DNA of 64,000 nt from Acrocarpospora macrocephala (GTDB taxonomy: Bacteria; Actinomycetota; Actinomycetes; Streptosporangiales; Streptosporangiaceae). Location: the NCBI RefSeq assembly GCF_009687865.1, contig NZ_BLAE01000048.1:27099-91098 (forward strand), read 5' to 3'. Positions 50,512 to 58,601 of this stretch are shown piece by piece (position 1 is the stretch's first letter; every line of letters starts with the position of its first letter). Under the pieces are notes generated by a model that ran no database searches, was not told where the DNA came from, and saw only the letters and a program-made list of their open reading frames with translations. A program made the position numbers and the translations under genes.

Positions 50512-51339
50512 TCAGAAGTGGTAGCCGCCGCCGCAGACGAGGGTCTCCCCGCTGATGTAGTCGGATTCCGGCGCGCAGAACAGGTACACCGCTCCGGCCG
50601 CCTCCTCCGGCGTGCCGGCCCGGCCCAGCGGGATGGCCGCCTCCAGCTCCGACACCCGCTCGTCCGGCATGCCGACCCTGACCTCGTGCCCCGCCACGGT
50701 GATATGGCCGTCGGCGACCGACCTGGCCTGGGTCAGCCGGGTCTGGATGAAGCCGAACGCGACCGCGTTGACGGTCACCTGGTAGCGGCCCCACTCCTTG
50801 GACAGGGTCTTGGTCAGCCCGACCACGGCGGCCTTGGCGCTGGAATAGTTGACCTGGCCGGGATTGCCGTCCAAGCCGGAGATCGAGGAGATGTTGACCA
50901 CCTTGCGGGTGTGCGCGATACCGGCCTCCCGCTCCGCCCGGTGCAGGCCGCTGATCACCGGCTGGGCCGCGCGCAGGATCCGGAACGGCGCGGTCACGTG
51001 CACGGCCAGCATGGCCTCCCACTGCTCGTCGGTCATCCGCTGGATCACCCCGTCCCAGGTGTAACCGGCGTTGTTGACGATGATGTCCAGCGCGCCGAAC
51101 CGGTCCACGGCGGTGCGCACGAACCGGCCCGCGAACTCCTCGTCGGTGACGCTGCCCACCACCGCGACCCCGCTCGCGCCGACCTTGCCGATCGTCTCCA
51201 GCGTGTCGTGCGCCGCGTCGGCGTCGATGTCGTTCACCACGACCCGGGCGCCCTCGGCGGCCAGCTTGAGGGCGATCGCCCGCCCGATTCCCTGCCCCGC
51301 CCCGGTGACCAGGGCCACCCTGCCGTCGATGGAGCCCAT
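50512..51339 (-). CDS. Short-chain dehydrogenase/reductase (FabG-like)
   Basis: A 275-residue SDR. Cofactor loop VTGAGQGIGRAIALKL near 13, NNAG in DIIVNNAGYTWDG near 90, catalytic VVNISSISG and YSSAK near 165, C-terminal GETLVCGGGYHF. It most resembles 3-oxoacyl-ACP/CoA reductases. It is divergent from the TetR gene at 51454 and separated from the importer operon by a hairpin, so its regulation may differ although the function fits the same pathway. Confidence 0.9.
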   Translation of the reverse strand: MGSIDGRVALVTGAGQGIGRAIALKLAAEGARVVVNDIDADAAHDTLETIGKVGASGVAVVGSVTDEEFAGRFVRTAVDRFGALDIIVNNAGYTWDGVIQRMTDEQWEAMLAVHVTAPFRILRAAQPVISGLHRAEREAGIAHTRKVVNISSISGLDGNPGQVNYSSAKAAVVGLTKTLSKEWGRYQVTVNAVAFGFIQTRLTQARSVADGHITVAGHEVRVGMPDERVSELEAAIPLGRAGTPEEAAGAVYLFCAPESDYISGETLVCGGGYHF

Positions 51340-51363
51340 CGGCCTCAACCCTCTACTTTGTTG

Positions 51364-51382
51364 ACTTAACGGTCGCTAAAGT
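51364..51382. promoter_or_regulatory. Palindromic TetR operator candidate
   Basis: ACTTAACGGTCGCTAAAGT is a 19-base imperfect palindrome with ACTT/AAGT ends and a TTA.CG..CG.TAA core, between the divergent SDR and tetR starts. This is the usual size and symmetry of TetR operators, so autoregulation and control of the SDR are likely. Confidence 0.5.
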
Positions 51383-51453
51383 AACTCGGGCCGCGTCGAC
51401 GCACAAGCCCGGCTCCCGTTAGCCTTCAACCCTTGAGAGGAGTGACGACCCGG

Positions 51454-52062
51454 ATGGCGCCCGCACACTGGCGGCACTACCCCCCGCTGGACCTGCCGCC
51501 CATCCTCCGCGGCGCGCTGGAGGTCTTCACCGCCCGCGGCTACCACGGCAGCTCGGTCCGCGAACTCGCGACCCACGCCGGGGTCACCGTGCCGGGCCTC
51601 TACTACCACTACCCCAGCAAGCAGGCGATCCTGGTCGCCCTCCTGGACGCCTGCGTCGGCGAACTCCTGTCCCGCGCCGGCGCCGCCCACGATGAAGCCG
51701 CCCCCACCCCGCGGGCCCGCTTCACCAACATCGTCGAGAGCATCGTCCTCACGGTCACCCACCGCTCAGCCCTGACCGTGCTCGACTCCGAACTCCGCTA
51801 CCTGGAACCAGAAAGCCGCCGCCACTACGCCGCAGCCCGCAAACAACTGGAGAACCTGCTCCTCGGCGTGGTCCGCGCAGGCCACCAGTCCCGGACCTTC
51901 GACGTCTCCTCCCCGGAAGACACCACCCGCGCCCTGCTCGGCATGTTCCAGGCCATCGTCACCTGGTACGACCCGGCGGGCCCGCTCACCCCACCCGAAA
52001 TCGCCACCCGCTACCGCACGATCGCCCTACACACGGTCGGCGCCACTGAAGCTCAGCGGTAG
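51454..52062 (+). CDS. TetR family transcriptional regulator
   Basis: A 202-residue TetR protein from ATG 51454 (GAGAGGAG upstream). DNA-binding domain: ILRGALEVFTARGYHGSSVR, then ATHAGVTVPGLYYHYPSKQA. The C-terminal domain resembles regulators of lipid catabolism (RSALTVLDSELRYLEPESRR; FQAIVTWYDPAGPLTPPEIA). It is divergent from the SDR at 50512-51339 and marks the edge of the catabolic region. The last 10 bases overlap a degraded gene on the other strand. Confidence 0.92.
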   Translation: MAPAHWRHYPPLDLPPILRGALEVFTARGYHGSSVRELATHAGVTVPGLYYHYPSKQAILVALLDACVGELLSRAGAAHDEAAPTPRARFTNIVESIVLTVTHRSALTVLDSELRYLEPESRRHYAAARKQLENLLLGVVRAGHQSRTFDVSSPEDTTRALLGMFQAIVTWYDPAGPLTPPEIATRYRTIALHTVGATEAQR

Positions 52063-52169
52063 CCGTTCTCCTTCAGCTCGCTCACCCAGGCCCGGCGCTC
52101 GCCGATCTTGCCGCCGCGCACGACGAACACCTCGGCCATGGACATGACCCTCGCCGAGATCCGACTCAT
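52053..52169 (-). pseudogene. SnoaL/NTF2-like protein, C-terminal remnant
   Basis: A 38-codon frame reads MSMAEVFVVRGGKIGERRAW, then VSELKENGYR and stop. This is the last strand and tail of SnoaL-like proteins (VVRDGKI pattern). Going upstream, the frame is closed by a TGA at 52181-52179, with no trace of the rest. The break at ~52170 coincides with a change to less GC-rich, poorly coding DNA, so it probably marks an insertion or deletion border. Confidence 0.7.
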
Positions 52170-52694
52170 GAATGCTGGTCACTTCTTGTGACAGCTCTCC
52201 CGGGGGTTCTTGTCCGCCGCCGACTGCGCCCGGCGGGCCCAACCGGACCGCGCGGTGGCGCTCTCTGGGTCCTTCGCGGCCTTCGACTGGGCAGGCGCCG
52301 ACGCTGCCTTGTCCGTCTGATTGCGCTTCGTGGATGCAGACGTCCCCCACTTCGCAGGGTGCAATCTGGGAGCCGGAAGGGTGTACGACACCAAACGCAG
52401 TCCCGCGCAACCAATTCCACCGATCCAGCACGTGGACAACCGGATGCCCCGGTTCGGCAGTCGTCGATCGCGATCTCCCGTCAGGGTTAGGACCCGTGGA
52501 CCACCGGTTTGCTAGCACGAACCGCTTCCACACGTAGCCCAAGAACAGGGTCACGACCCCAACGACCAGGGGCAAATGGCCGGCGAAGCCCTGCTGGCCA
52601 GCCCGGAAGGACCAATGCAATGCCGAATCGCGCTTCCTCTACGGAGAGACTTCCGTCGGGTGTACTTCCCGCACTGGGGTGGCAGGGCTGCCAG
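52170..52694. other. Poorly coding stretch with gene remnants
   Basis: No complete gene is convincing here. On the minus strand 52179-52364 shows strong third-position GC bias and encodes a Lys/Ala-rich tail (AASAPAQSKAAKDPESATAR, ending ESCHKK), but no plausible start precedes it. Farther upstream in another frame there is a possible membrane helix (LPLVVGVVTLFLGYVWKRFV). These may be two parts of one decayed small membrane protein gene, or chance. Confidence 0.35.
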
Positions 52695-53207
52695 ATGGTC
52701 ATGGTGCGAGCCCTCAGCACCCCCCGCATGGTGGTGTGCGAGCTGGACGACTCCGAACACGCCAGGCGGCAGGACGCAGGATTGCTGCCCACGGCCGACG
52801 CCCTGTTGCTGCACTGCCGGGCACACGTCGAACCCTCGTTCCTCAAGCGGCCGTCACCAATACGCATTCGCGGAGCTGTCGCCGCACGAGCCTCCTGGCA
52901 GTCGGCCCGGGCGAACCTGGCGGAGTTCGCCGCTTTTGGCGCCCGTGTGGCCGTCCTGCCAGCGAGAATCGCACACCGGGATGGAGTGCGAGCCGAGGCC
53001 ATTTATCACGGCTTTGGCCTGGTGACCGCCGAACAGCCCCATGAGGTAATTCAGCCCCCCGATACCCGTGTCGGTGCCGGGCGGACATGGGTCCATCGCC
53101 TGGTGGAAGAAGTCGTCTACGACGCCGTGCTGTCTCAGCAAGCCGCTCAGCGCCAAGATCTGGGCATCCAGGCATTCATGAAAGCGGGCGGTTCCCAGGT
53201 GATGTGA
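52695..53207 (+). CDS. Unknown protein convergent with TGT-like gene
   Basis: A frame of 170 codons with good third-position GC bias and protein-like composition (MVVCELDDSEHARRQDAGLL; WVHRLVEEVVYDAVLSQQAA). I recognise no family, signal peptide or membrane segment. ATG 52695 is chosen because coding bias fades upstream; ATG 52620 is an alternative. Its last 61 bases overlap the 3' end of the convergent gene at 53147, more than usual, so one of the two C-termini may be altered. Confidence 0.55.
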   Translation: MVMVRALSTPRMVVCELDDSEHARRQDAGLLPTADALLLHCRAHVEPSFLKRPSPIRIRGAVAARASWQSARANLAEFAAFGARVAVLPARIAHRDGVRAEAIYHGFGLVTAEQPHEVIQPPDTRVGAGRTWVHRLVEEVVYDAVLSQQAAQRQDLGIQAFMKAGGSQVM

Positions 53208-54217
53208 AACTCGTCTTGGATCCATCCGTACGAGCCCAGCGCGTTGCTGATCGCCCGCTTCCATGAGTCCGGAGTGGTGATCTGCTGGTGAAGGTCGTCC
53301 AGGACGCAGATGTTGTGGGCGGCGAGGCTGAGATCTGTGCAGGTGGTGAACCGGTCCATGGTGCGGTTCCCGCATTCCACGCAGTCACAGCGCCACAGGC
53401 TCTCATCCAAATCGTCGTGGCGCTGGACGTGGGCCCAGCCCTCGGCAATGCGTTCAACGTTCATAAATGTCATCAGCCGCGGAACGATCGCATGCCGTGG
53501 TCGCTGCGGCCCGGAAGGGCGACCTTTCTTGTCAGCTGGGTACAGATGCCGCAACGCGGAGGTAACCCCGACCGCGGCCCATGATGCGCCGTAAGCGATC
53601 GCCCCCAAGCCGGAGATATCGGTGCAAAGCAAGCCGACCGATACCTGTGCTTGGCTGAGCAGGTGCTTGAGCCCGTTGACCGCGTACTGGGTACGGAGTG
53701 GGTCACTGGCATGCTCCAAAACGAGCGCCACCGGTGTCTCGCGCTGATTTACCTCGCTGATTAAGAACTTCACTCCGGGATCGGCAAGCCAGGAGATGTG
53801 CAATGGAAGGACAGCGGTCACATTGACCCCGGCCCGCATCGTCTGCTCCAGGATTGCGGCAAGGGCCTCATGATCACCTTCTCCTACATAGCCGGAATCG
53901 GTGAGCACGGTCGCCGTGTTCAGGTCACGCTGAATCCCTATCCAGGATGGATCGAACCTCGCTGTCCCGCGCGGACGGTTGCTCCCAGCGTAACGGCGAC
54001 GATCGACTAAGAGCGGCCAGGTCATCCCTTGCGTTCTCCCGGATACGGCGGTGAGAGAGCCAGCCCCGCTCACCACGATCCCTCCATCGCCATAATCGCC
54101 CACCGACCAAAAATCCCCGGCCCGATCGGCAGGGACCTGCGCCAGCAACCGGTTGGTCAAATCAAAGCCGCCACGGTCACGGTCTCCGGATCGTTGGGTG
54201 GCATCGGTGGTGTCCAT
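53147..54217 (-). CDS. tRNA-guanine-transglycosylase-like TIM-barrel protein
   Basis: A 356-residue protein. The key sign is WRCDCVECGNRTMDRF near 285: Cys-x-Cys-x2-Cys, followed 19 residues later by His-Asn (AAHNICVLDDLH). Bona fide TGTs have the same C-x-C-x2-C...HN zinc site with 25 residues to the His. Alternating strands and helices before it (FDPSWIGIQRDLNTATVLTD; VNVTAVLPLHISWLADPG; GLGAIAYGASWAAVGVTSAL) fit a TIM barrel. The canonical GGLAVGE substrate loop is not seen, so the target may differ; 7-deazaguanine DNA enzymes (DpdA) are relatives. It stands alone. Confidence 0.6.
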   Translation of the reverse strand: MDTTDATQRSGDRDRGGFDLTNRLLAQVPADRAGDFWSVGDYGDGGIVVSGAGSLTAVSGRTQGMTWPLLVDRRRYAGSNRPRGTARFDPSWIGIQRDLNTATVLTDSGYVGEGDHEALAAILEQTMRAGVNVTAVLPLHISWLADPGVKFLISEVNQRETPVALVLEHASDPLRTQYAVNGLKHLLSQAQVSVGLLCTDISGLGAIAYGASWAAVGVTSALRHLYPADKKGRPSGPQRPRHAIVPRLMTFMNVERIAEGWAHVQRHDDLDESLWRCDCVECGNRTMDRFTTCTDLSLAAHNICVLDDLHQQITTPDSWKRAISNALGSYGWIQDEFHITWEPPAFMNAWMPRSWR

Positions 54218-54520
54218 CGCGATCTAGCCCTCCCTCGCCATAGAAGGGGAATATCTCGATTTGTCTCGACGGTGACCGCCCACCAGTCCGTAGTCAAGAT
54301 GGAGTCAATTTCCCTGACGCAAGGGTTAATTCCTGGGGCGAAACGCATCGCGCGTGACCGTCGACTTCGCTCCCACGAGCGCTGAAAGGGCCGTCACATC
54401 CCAATGGCAGCCCTTTGTATCTCGCCGACTGCGTCGACGTCGCCTGACCCCTGCCCGGAGGCCGTCCAGCATGCCGAGGAGCGGGTGGAGCCGCGCCCGG
54501 GAGCGTAGTGCCGCTGGTGC
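54218..54520. other. Intergenic stretch upstream of the TGT-like gene
   Basis: About 300 bases without a supported gene. On the minus strand, TTGACT occurs twice (54308-54303 and 54297-54292), either of which could be a -35 box for the TGT-like gene, though no good -10 box is evident. The right part lies beyond the DUF4145 stop and shows no coding bias. Confidence 0.4.
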
Positions 54521-55078
54521 TTATGGCGAAGACGAATTGCCAGCCCCGGGAACGAGCTGGCCCAGCCGCCAGTTGCGCGCGAACAAGGCGGCGGTGGTCT
54601 TTCGGCGCAGCTCCGGAGTGACGTACAAATGCCCGAGCATGTGCTGGGCCAGCGCGATCGCATCCGCAGCGTCGTCGAACGCCGCACGCGAGTCGGTGTC
54701 ATGAGCGCCATCGTTGCCGACATCCTTGAGGTGGATCGCCCAGTCGTAGAGCTGCCCGGTGATCACACCGCTCGTGTGCGACTCCTGCAGCTTGGTGTTC
54801 AGCGACCTGAACCCACCCTTTGCGGTCGTCGCGCTGACGCCGTGATCGGCGCACAGGGCTTCAAGCAGGCGCCGAACCATGATGGTCGCGGCGGTGTGGG
54901 CTCCACTGTCGTGGCACACCTGCGCCTCGGCGAGGCTGTCAGCCAGCGCGGCGGGGATGGAAGATTCGAACGGCGGACGCGTGGGCGGCCACATCTGGCG
55001 CAACCCGGACAGCAGCCTGATGTAGACGACGACCTGGCCGCATGAGCCGTAGCCGACAGGGGCACAGCAGCGCGCCAA
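54521..55078 (-). CDS. DUF4145 domain protein
   Basis: A 185-codon frame. Residues ~38-170 match the DUF4145 pattern: LAEAQVCHDSGAHTAATIMV, RRLLEALCADHGV, a long helix, WAIHLKDVGNDGAHDTDSRA and then MLGHLYVTPELRRKTTAALF. The conserved GN-x-GAHD motif is intact. DUF4145 occurs near restriction and defence genes, often after an N-terminal zinc ribbon. Here the first half of that ribbon lies in a different frame upstream (55079-55236), so this is probably the downstream part of a frameshifted gene; translation from TTG 55078 is possible. Confidence 0.6.
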   Translation of the reverse strand: MARCCAPVGYGSCGQVVVYIRLLSGLRQMWPPTRPPFESSIPAALADSLAEAQVCHDSGAHTAATIMVRRLLEALCADHGVSATTAKGGFRSLNTKLQESHTSGVITGQLYDWAIHLKDVGNDGAHDTDSRAAFDDAADAIALAQHMLGHLYVTPELRRKTTAALFARNWRLGQLVPGAGNSSSP

Positions 55079-55236
55079 GCGTAGCCCTCGCTGCGGGCTT
55101 CAAGGATCAGCTGTTGTTCGCGACAGCTCGGACACGCGAGGGTGTCGAGCTCCTGCTGGAAGTCCACAGCGGGAACCATAGCCGTGCCCGGGACACCGAC
55201 CCCTTCGGTTTTGACGGCGATCGCCCGAAACGGCAC
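55079..55236 (-). pseudogene. N-terminal part of the DUF4145 gene, other frame
   Basis: This frame reads VPAVDFQQELDTLACPSCRE, then QQLILEARSEGYAWRA, the first strand and CPxC knuckle of a zinc ribbon. The second knuckle (YGSCGQVVVYI) is in the next frame, at the start of 54521-55078. A one-base change near 55080 would join them into a normal DUF4145 protein of ~220-240 residues. It is either a real frameshift or a sequencing error. Confidence 0.55.
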
Positions 55237-55452
55237 GCCGTGAAGCGACGCCCGGACGAGGTGGTGGTCGACGGAGCTCTCCCCTCACGGGCACGGTCAA
55301 GCTCGAAGAGGTAGAAGAAGTTACCTGCGTGACTCGATCCGGCTGGCCATCAATTCCGGATTGCGCGGGCCGCTAACGCGATTTCTGCCGAGAATTGTCT
55401 ACGTCAGATAACGCAAGTCACTTTGGGTGCCGCATTTCTCTACCATGCCGAT

Positions 55453-56106
55453 ATGGCTCGTAGGAACAGCAATGCCAGCGGATGCCTGATCTTTTTCATC
55501 TTGGCCGCCATCGTCGGCGGCTGTAACCAGTTATTCAAGGGCGATGACGATGAGGCCGTCGCCGCCCAGTCCGTCGGCCCCACTGCGGTGCCAGCCCTGA
55601 TCGGGAAGCAGGTGAGCACGGCCGAAGATCAGCTGGAGTCGTTGGGCCTCGATGTCGACGCGATCGGCATCGGGAACTCCTCGTGCTACACCGATGTCGA
55701 TTGCACGATCTATCGGATAAAACCGGCCGTTGGCGCAATTGTTGATCCCGGCGAAACAATTGAGGTGTGGTTCTACACCAGGGCACAACTGTCCTGGTAC
55801 CGGAAGCACAAGACCATGCCCAACCTCGTCGGCATGAGCGAGAAACGCGCCAAGAAGCTCCTGGAGCCCATCGAGGATGCCACCGACTCGGACTCCAAGG
55901 AAGTGACCTCGCTCCCGGTGGGGGTCGACGATCGAGTGATCTCCCAATCCCCAAAGGCCGGCACGCGCATCAAGTTCGGGCGGGGCATCAAGTTCGTCGT
56001 CGGATTCAACTACGGTTGGAGCGGCTCCGGCTCGGGGGGCGGAGGTGATGGCGATGATGGGAGCGTCAACTGGCCGAACTTCGGCCGTGACCGCGGCTGG
56101 TTCTAG
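55453..56106 (+). CDS. PASTA-domain membrane or lipoprotein
   Basis: A 217-residue protein from ATG 55453. An N-terminal hydrophobic segment (GCLIFFILAAIVGGC, residues ~9-23) ends in a Cys and could be a membrane anchor or lipobox. Two PASTA units follow: ~45-105 (ALIGKQVSTAEDQLESLGLD, ending PGETIEVWF) and ~120-185 (MPNLVGMSEKRAKKLLEPI, ending GIKFVVGF). A Gly/Ser/Asp-rich tail closes it. PASTA domains bind peptidoglycan or proteins; here there is no kinase or transpeptidase domain. It stands alone. Confidence 0.8.
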   Translation: MARRNSNASGCLIFFILAAIVGGCNQLFKGDDDEAVAAQSVGPTAVPALIGKQVSTAEDQLESLGLDVDAIGIGNSSCYTDVDCTIYRIKPAVGAIVDPGETIEVWFYTRAQLSWYRKHKTMPNLVGMSEKRAKKLLEPIEDATDSDSKEVTSLPVGVDDRVISQSPKAGTRIKFGRGIKFVVGFNYGWSGSGSGGGGDGDDGSVNWPNFGRDRGWF

Positions 56107-56401
56107 TTGAGGTAGAGGCCGCTCGCGGTCCGGCGCGCTCCCTGAGGAACCGCGCTCGGGCCGGGGAAGACGAGCCGCTCGCCGCCGAGTGAAATGCGGT
56201 CATCCGAGCAGGAAAAACCCCGATGATCTTCCCTCGTAAACAGGTTTCGGTGCCGCTCGATCGCCGTCAAAACGACGGTTCGGTGACGACGGCCGCCGAC
56301 CGGCGGTGCGGCGATTGGAATGGAAGGTATGCCGTTACTGCCGCGCCGTACCCCCAGGGTGGACCCGCCGCCGACTGGATTTCCCGCGGTTGCTCAAGGT
56401 G

Positions 56402-57218
56402 ATGATGCCTCCGCAGTTGCGGACCCCGAAGGCCGCCGCCTGGTGGATCGTCCCGGTCACGCTGCTGGTCGGCGGGGTGGCCTGGTGGCTGCTGTCCGCC
56501 GGATGGAGCGTGGCTGAGGCCACCGCTACGCAGGGGGCGTTGCAGACCGCGCTGGCCACCGGCGCCGGGGTGGGGGCGGCGGTCACCCTGATGCTGGCCT
56601 TCCGCCGCCAGCGTCACCAGGAGCACGCCGCGCACGCCACCGCCTACCTGGCCGAACGCAACGCAGACCTGGCCGACCGCAACGCGGCACTGGCGGAGAA
56701 GATCGCCGACAACACTAAGCACGACGCCACCGAACGCCGGGTCACCGACCTGTACACCAAAGCCGCCGAGCAGCTGGGCGACGACAAGGCCGCCGTCCGG
56801 CTGGCCGGCCTGTACGCCCTGGAACGGCTGGCCCAGGACAACCCCGCCCGCCGCCAGACCATCGTGAACGTGATCTGCGCCTATCTGCGCATGCCTTACA
56901 CCCCGCCCTACCCGCCGCACGATCCCGGAGCGCCGCACGCTCCGGGCCCCGTGGGCCGCCGCGAGCCCAGCCGGGGAGACCGCCCCCGACCGCGAGGGGG
57001 AACGCCAGGTCAGCCTCACTGCCCAGACCATCCTGGCCGACCACCTCCGCGACCAGCGCACCCCCGACCAACGCCACACCGGCCACCCCGCCGACCCCCG
57101 CTTCTGGGAAGACATGCGCATCAACCTGACCGGCGCCACCCTCATCGACCTCGACCTCACCCACTGCCACCCCGCACACGCCAACTTCCCCGAGCTGGGG
57201 TGTTGCGACGACCGCTAG
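56402..57218 (+). pseudogene. Pentapeptide-repeat protein gene, frameshifted and truncated
   Basis: The N-terminal half is typical of a large actinomycete family: two membrane helices (WWIVPVTLLVGGVAWWLL; GAGVGAAVTLMLAFRRQR), a polar helix, then KAAEQLGDDKAAVRLAGLYA and NPARRQTIVNVICAYLRMPY. After ~56940 the frame changes, and the continuation (RQVSLTAQTILADHLRDQ; FWEDMRINLTGATLIDLDLT) is in another frame. That frame ends at TAG 57216 just where the pentapeptide repeats should begin. Both a frameshift and loss of the repeat domain mark it as a pseudogene. Confidence 0.8.
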
Positions 57219-57273
57219 AAGGAAGGCCGGGAGGGCGGGCCGATTTCGTCATGTCCGGGGTAGACAGGGCTGG

Positions 57274-57510
57274 CTACCGTGGTCCCGGCGGTCGAGCGCC
57301 CTCGGGGAGGAAGACCGTGTACCCGGTTACATGGCCGTTCAGTCCGTTCATGGCCTGCTCTGGAGTCCAGCCGTGACGATCAGCCTTGTGAGCGACGGTC
57401 TGCTCTAGCGCCCGGTCACTGCAAATCAGGTTTCGGCCGCGCAACTCCACCGAGCCAGTAGCTTCTCCCGTGAGGCAGTTGTAAGCGAGAAGTTTGGTCA
57501 GGGCCGTCAT
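57274..57510 (-). CDS. Small hypothetical protein
   Basis: A 78-residue frame (MTALTKLLAYNCLTGEATGS; AVHKADRHGWTPEQAMNGLN-like middle; TGYTVFLPEGA end). Composition and codon choice are protein-like, though less GC-biased than chromosomal neighbours. No family is recognised. No clear ribosome site. It lies between two pseudogenes in the degraded region and may itself be a remnant. Confidence 0.4.
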   Translation of the reverse strand: MTALTKLLAYNCLTGEATGSVELRGRNLICSDRALEQTVAHKADRHGWTPEQAMNGLNGHVTGYTVFLPEGARPPGPR

Positions 57511-57639
57511 AGGCCCAGACTAGGACGCTCCCAGCGGGTCTGTGGCGGGGTGTCCCGATTGTGGCAGCCCTGGGCGGGGAGCTCCCCGGGTGGGTGGAGC
57601 TGGTCGAGCGGCGGCCGGAGGCGTAGGCCGGCAGGATGG

Positions 57640-57919
57640 GTGCTGAGTCCGGCCCAAGCAACCTGTACGACGTGTCACCAAACGGCTGACCATGCGCGGC
57701 GTACTGGTGAGCGACCATCTCGACCGCTCCCCCGAGTACCTCGCCAAGGCCGCGGCCTGGCTCGCCGACGGCAGCCTGCGAACCCGGGAGACGGTGGCCG
57801 AGGGTCTCGACCAGGCTCCGGCCGCCTTCCTCGGCGTACTGCGCGGCGCTAACACCGGCACGATGCTGGTCCGCCTGACTGAAGGAGGACGTCACCGGCT
57901 TCACCGGTCCTCCCAATGA
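57640..57919 (+). pseudogene. NADP-dependent MDR oxidoreductase, C-terminal remnant
   Basis: From ATG 57692 the frame reads MRGVLVSDHLDRSPEYLAKA, then LADGSLRTRETVAEGLDQAP, AAFLGVLRGANTGTMLVRL: the tail of zinc-free MDR reductases of the leukotriene-B4-dehydrogenase-like group. Just upstream, GPSNLYDV is in another frame and is followed by TKRLT in the present one, so a one-base deletion near 57674 splits the gene. The first ~240 residues, including the NADP site, are absent. Confidence 0.75.
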
Positions 57920-57958
57920 CGAACTCACTCGTAACCAGCGACCTCGTGTCGCACCACG

Positions 57959-58033
57959 GGAAAAGTGCTCCGGAACTCGTGCGGAAAGGATCTTCGAGAA
58001 GCCCTATCCTTCCAGTTCAGAGAGCACTTTTCC
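57959..58033. repeat. 75-bp nested palindrome (structured element)
   Basis: Successive arms pair inward: GGAAAAGTGCTC with GAGCACTTTTCC (12 bp), GAACT with AGTTC, GGAAAGGAT with ATCCTTCC (one bulge), and CTTC with GAAG closing a 2-base centre. It lies 45 bases past the stop of the VOC gene on the minus strand, so it may end that transcript. The length exceeds a normal terminator; a structured RNA or the relic of a small mobile element are alternatives. Confidence 0.6.
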
Positions 58034-58078
58034 GATGCGAACGATCAGATCCTGCGCCGTCTAGGCGAAAGCCCGAGG

Positions 58079-58510
58079 CTAGAGATTCACCGGTGGGACC
58101 CGCACGCGGTCGCCCGATTCCGCCGTGACGGTGGGGTCGGTGGCGTACAGGCGAATCTGGACGCCGTCGGGGTCGCGGAAGCCCAGGCCGTACCCCCGGG
58201 ACGCGCGAATGACCGGGGAGTGCGCGATGCCCAGCGCGTCCAGGTGGGCGATCCACTCGTCCAGCCCTTCGCGGGTCGTGGCCAGGGCGAACGGGTCGGC
58301 GTCATTGAGCGCCTCGGCGAGTTGGCGATTCTCCCGCAGAGCGATCTCGAAGTCGGTCCCGGCCACGTGGAACGCCATGCCCCGCACGACGCCGTCCTGA
58401 TCCTCGAAGCTCATCGAGAGCTCCAGGTCGAAGACCTTCTCATACCATTCACGGCTGCGGGCAAGATCGGTAACCCAGATTTTAATGTGGTGTACGCCGG
58501 TTACGAACAT
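58079..58510 (-). CDS. VOC family (glyoxalase/bleomycin-resistance-like) protein
   Basis: A 143-residue protein with two beta-alpha-beta3 modules: VTGVHHIKIWVTDLARSREW at the start (metal-ligand His) and GYGLGFRDPDGVQIRLYA near 108-125, the family's C-terminal signature with FRDPDG. Middle: FHVAGTDFEIALREN. Members bind metals and catalyse isomerisation, dioxygenation or resistance. It is divergent from the methyltransferase gene across 91 bases. Confidence 0.92.
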   Translation of the reverse strand: MFVTGVHHIKIWVTDLARSREWYEKVFDLELSMSFEDQDGVVRGMAFHVAGTDFEIALRENRQLAEALNDADPFALATTREGLDEWIAHLDALGIAHSPVIRASRGYGLGFRDPDGVQIRLYATDPTVTAESGDRVRVPPVNL

Positions 58511-58601
58511 GCCACAATCATCGGCGATGAAGCCGTGGGGGCTTGAGTACCGGGCTACTCATCTTTGCCTCACCGGCACGAGGACCTGGTTTGGGAGAAC
58601 A

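Noticed and set aside
54286..54322. AGTCAA repeats resembling the half-sites of the 1455-1472 operator
   Set aside because: Spacing and flanks differ from the repeat copies, and no palindrome of the same form can be drawn.
57416..57928. A 170-codon minus-strand frame
   Set aside because: It is antisense to the oxidoreductase remnant and overlaps the small gene at 57274-57510; its composition is low-complexity and unlike a protein.
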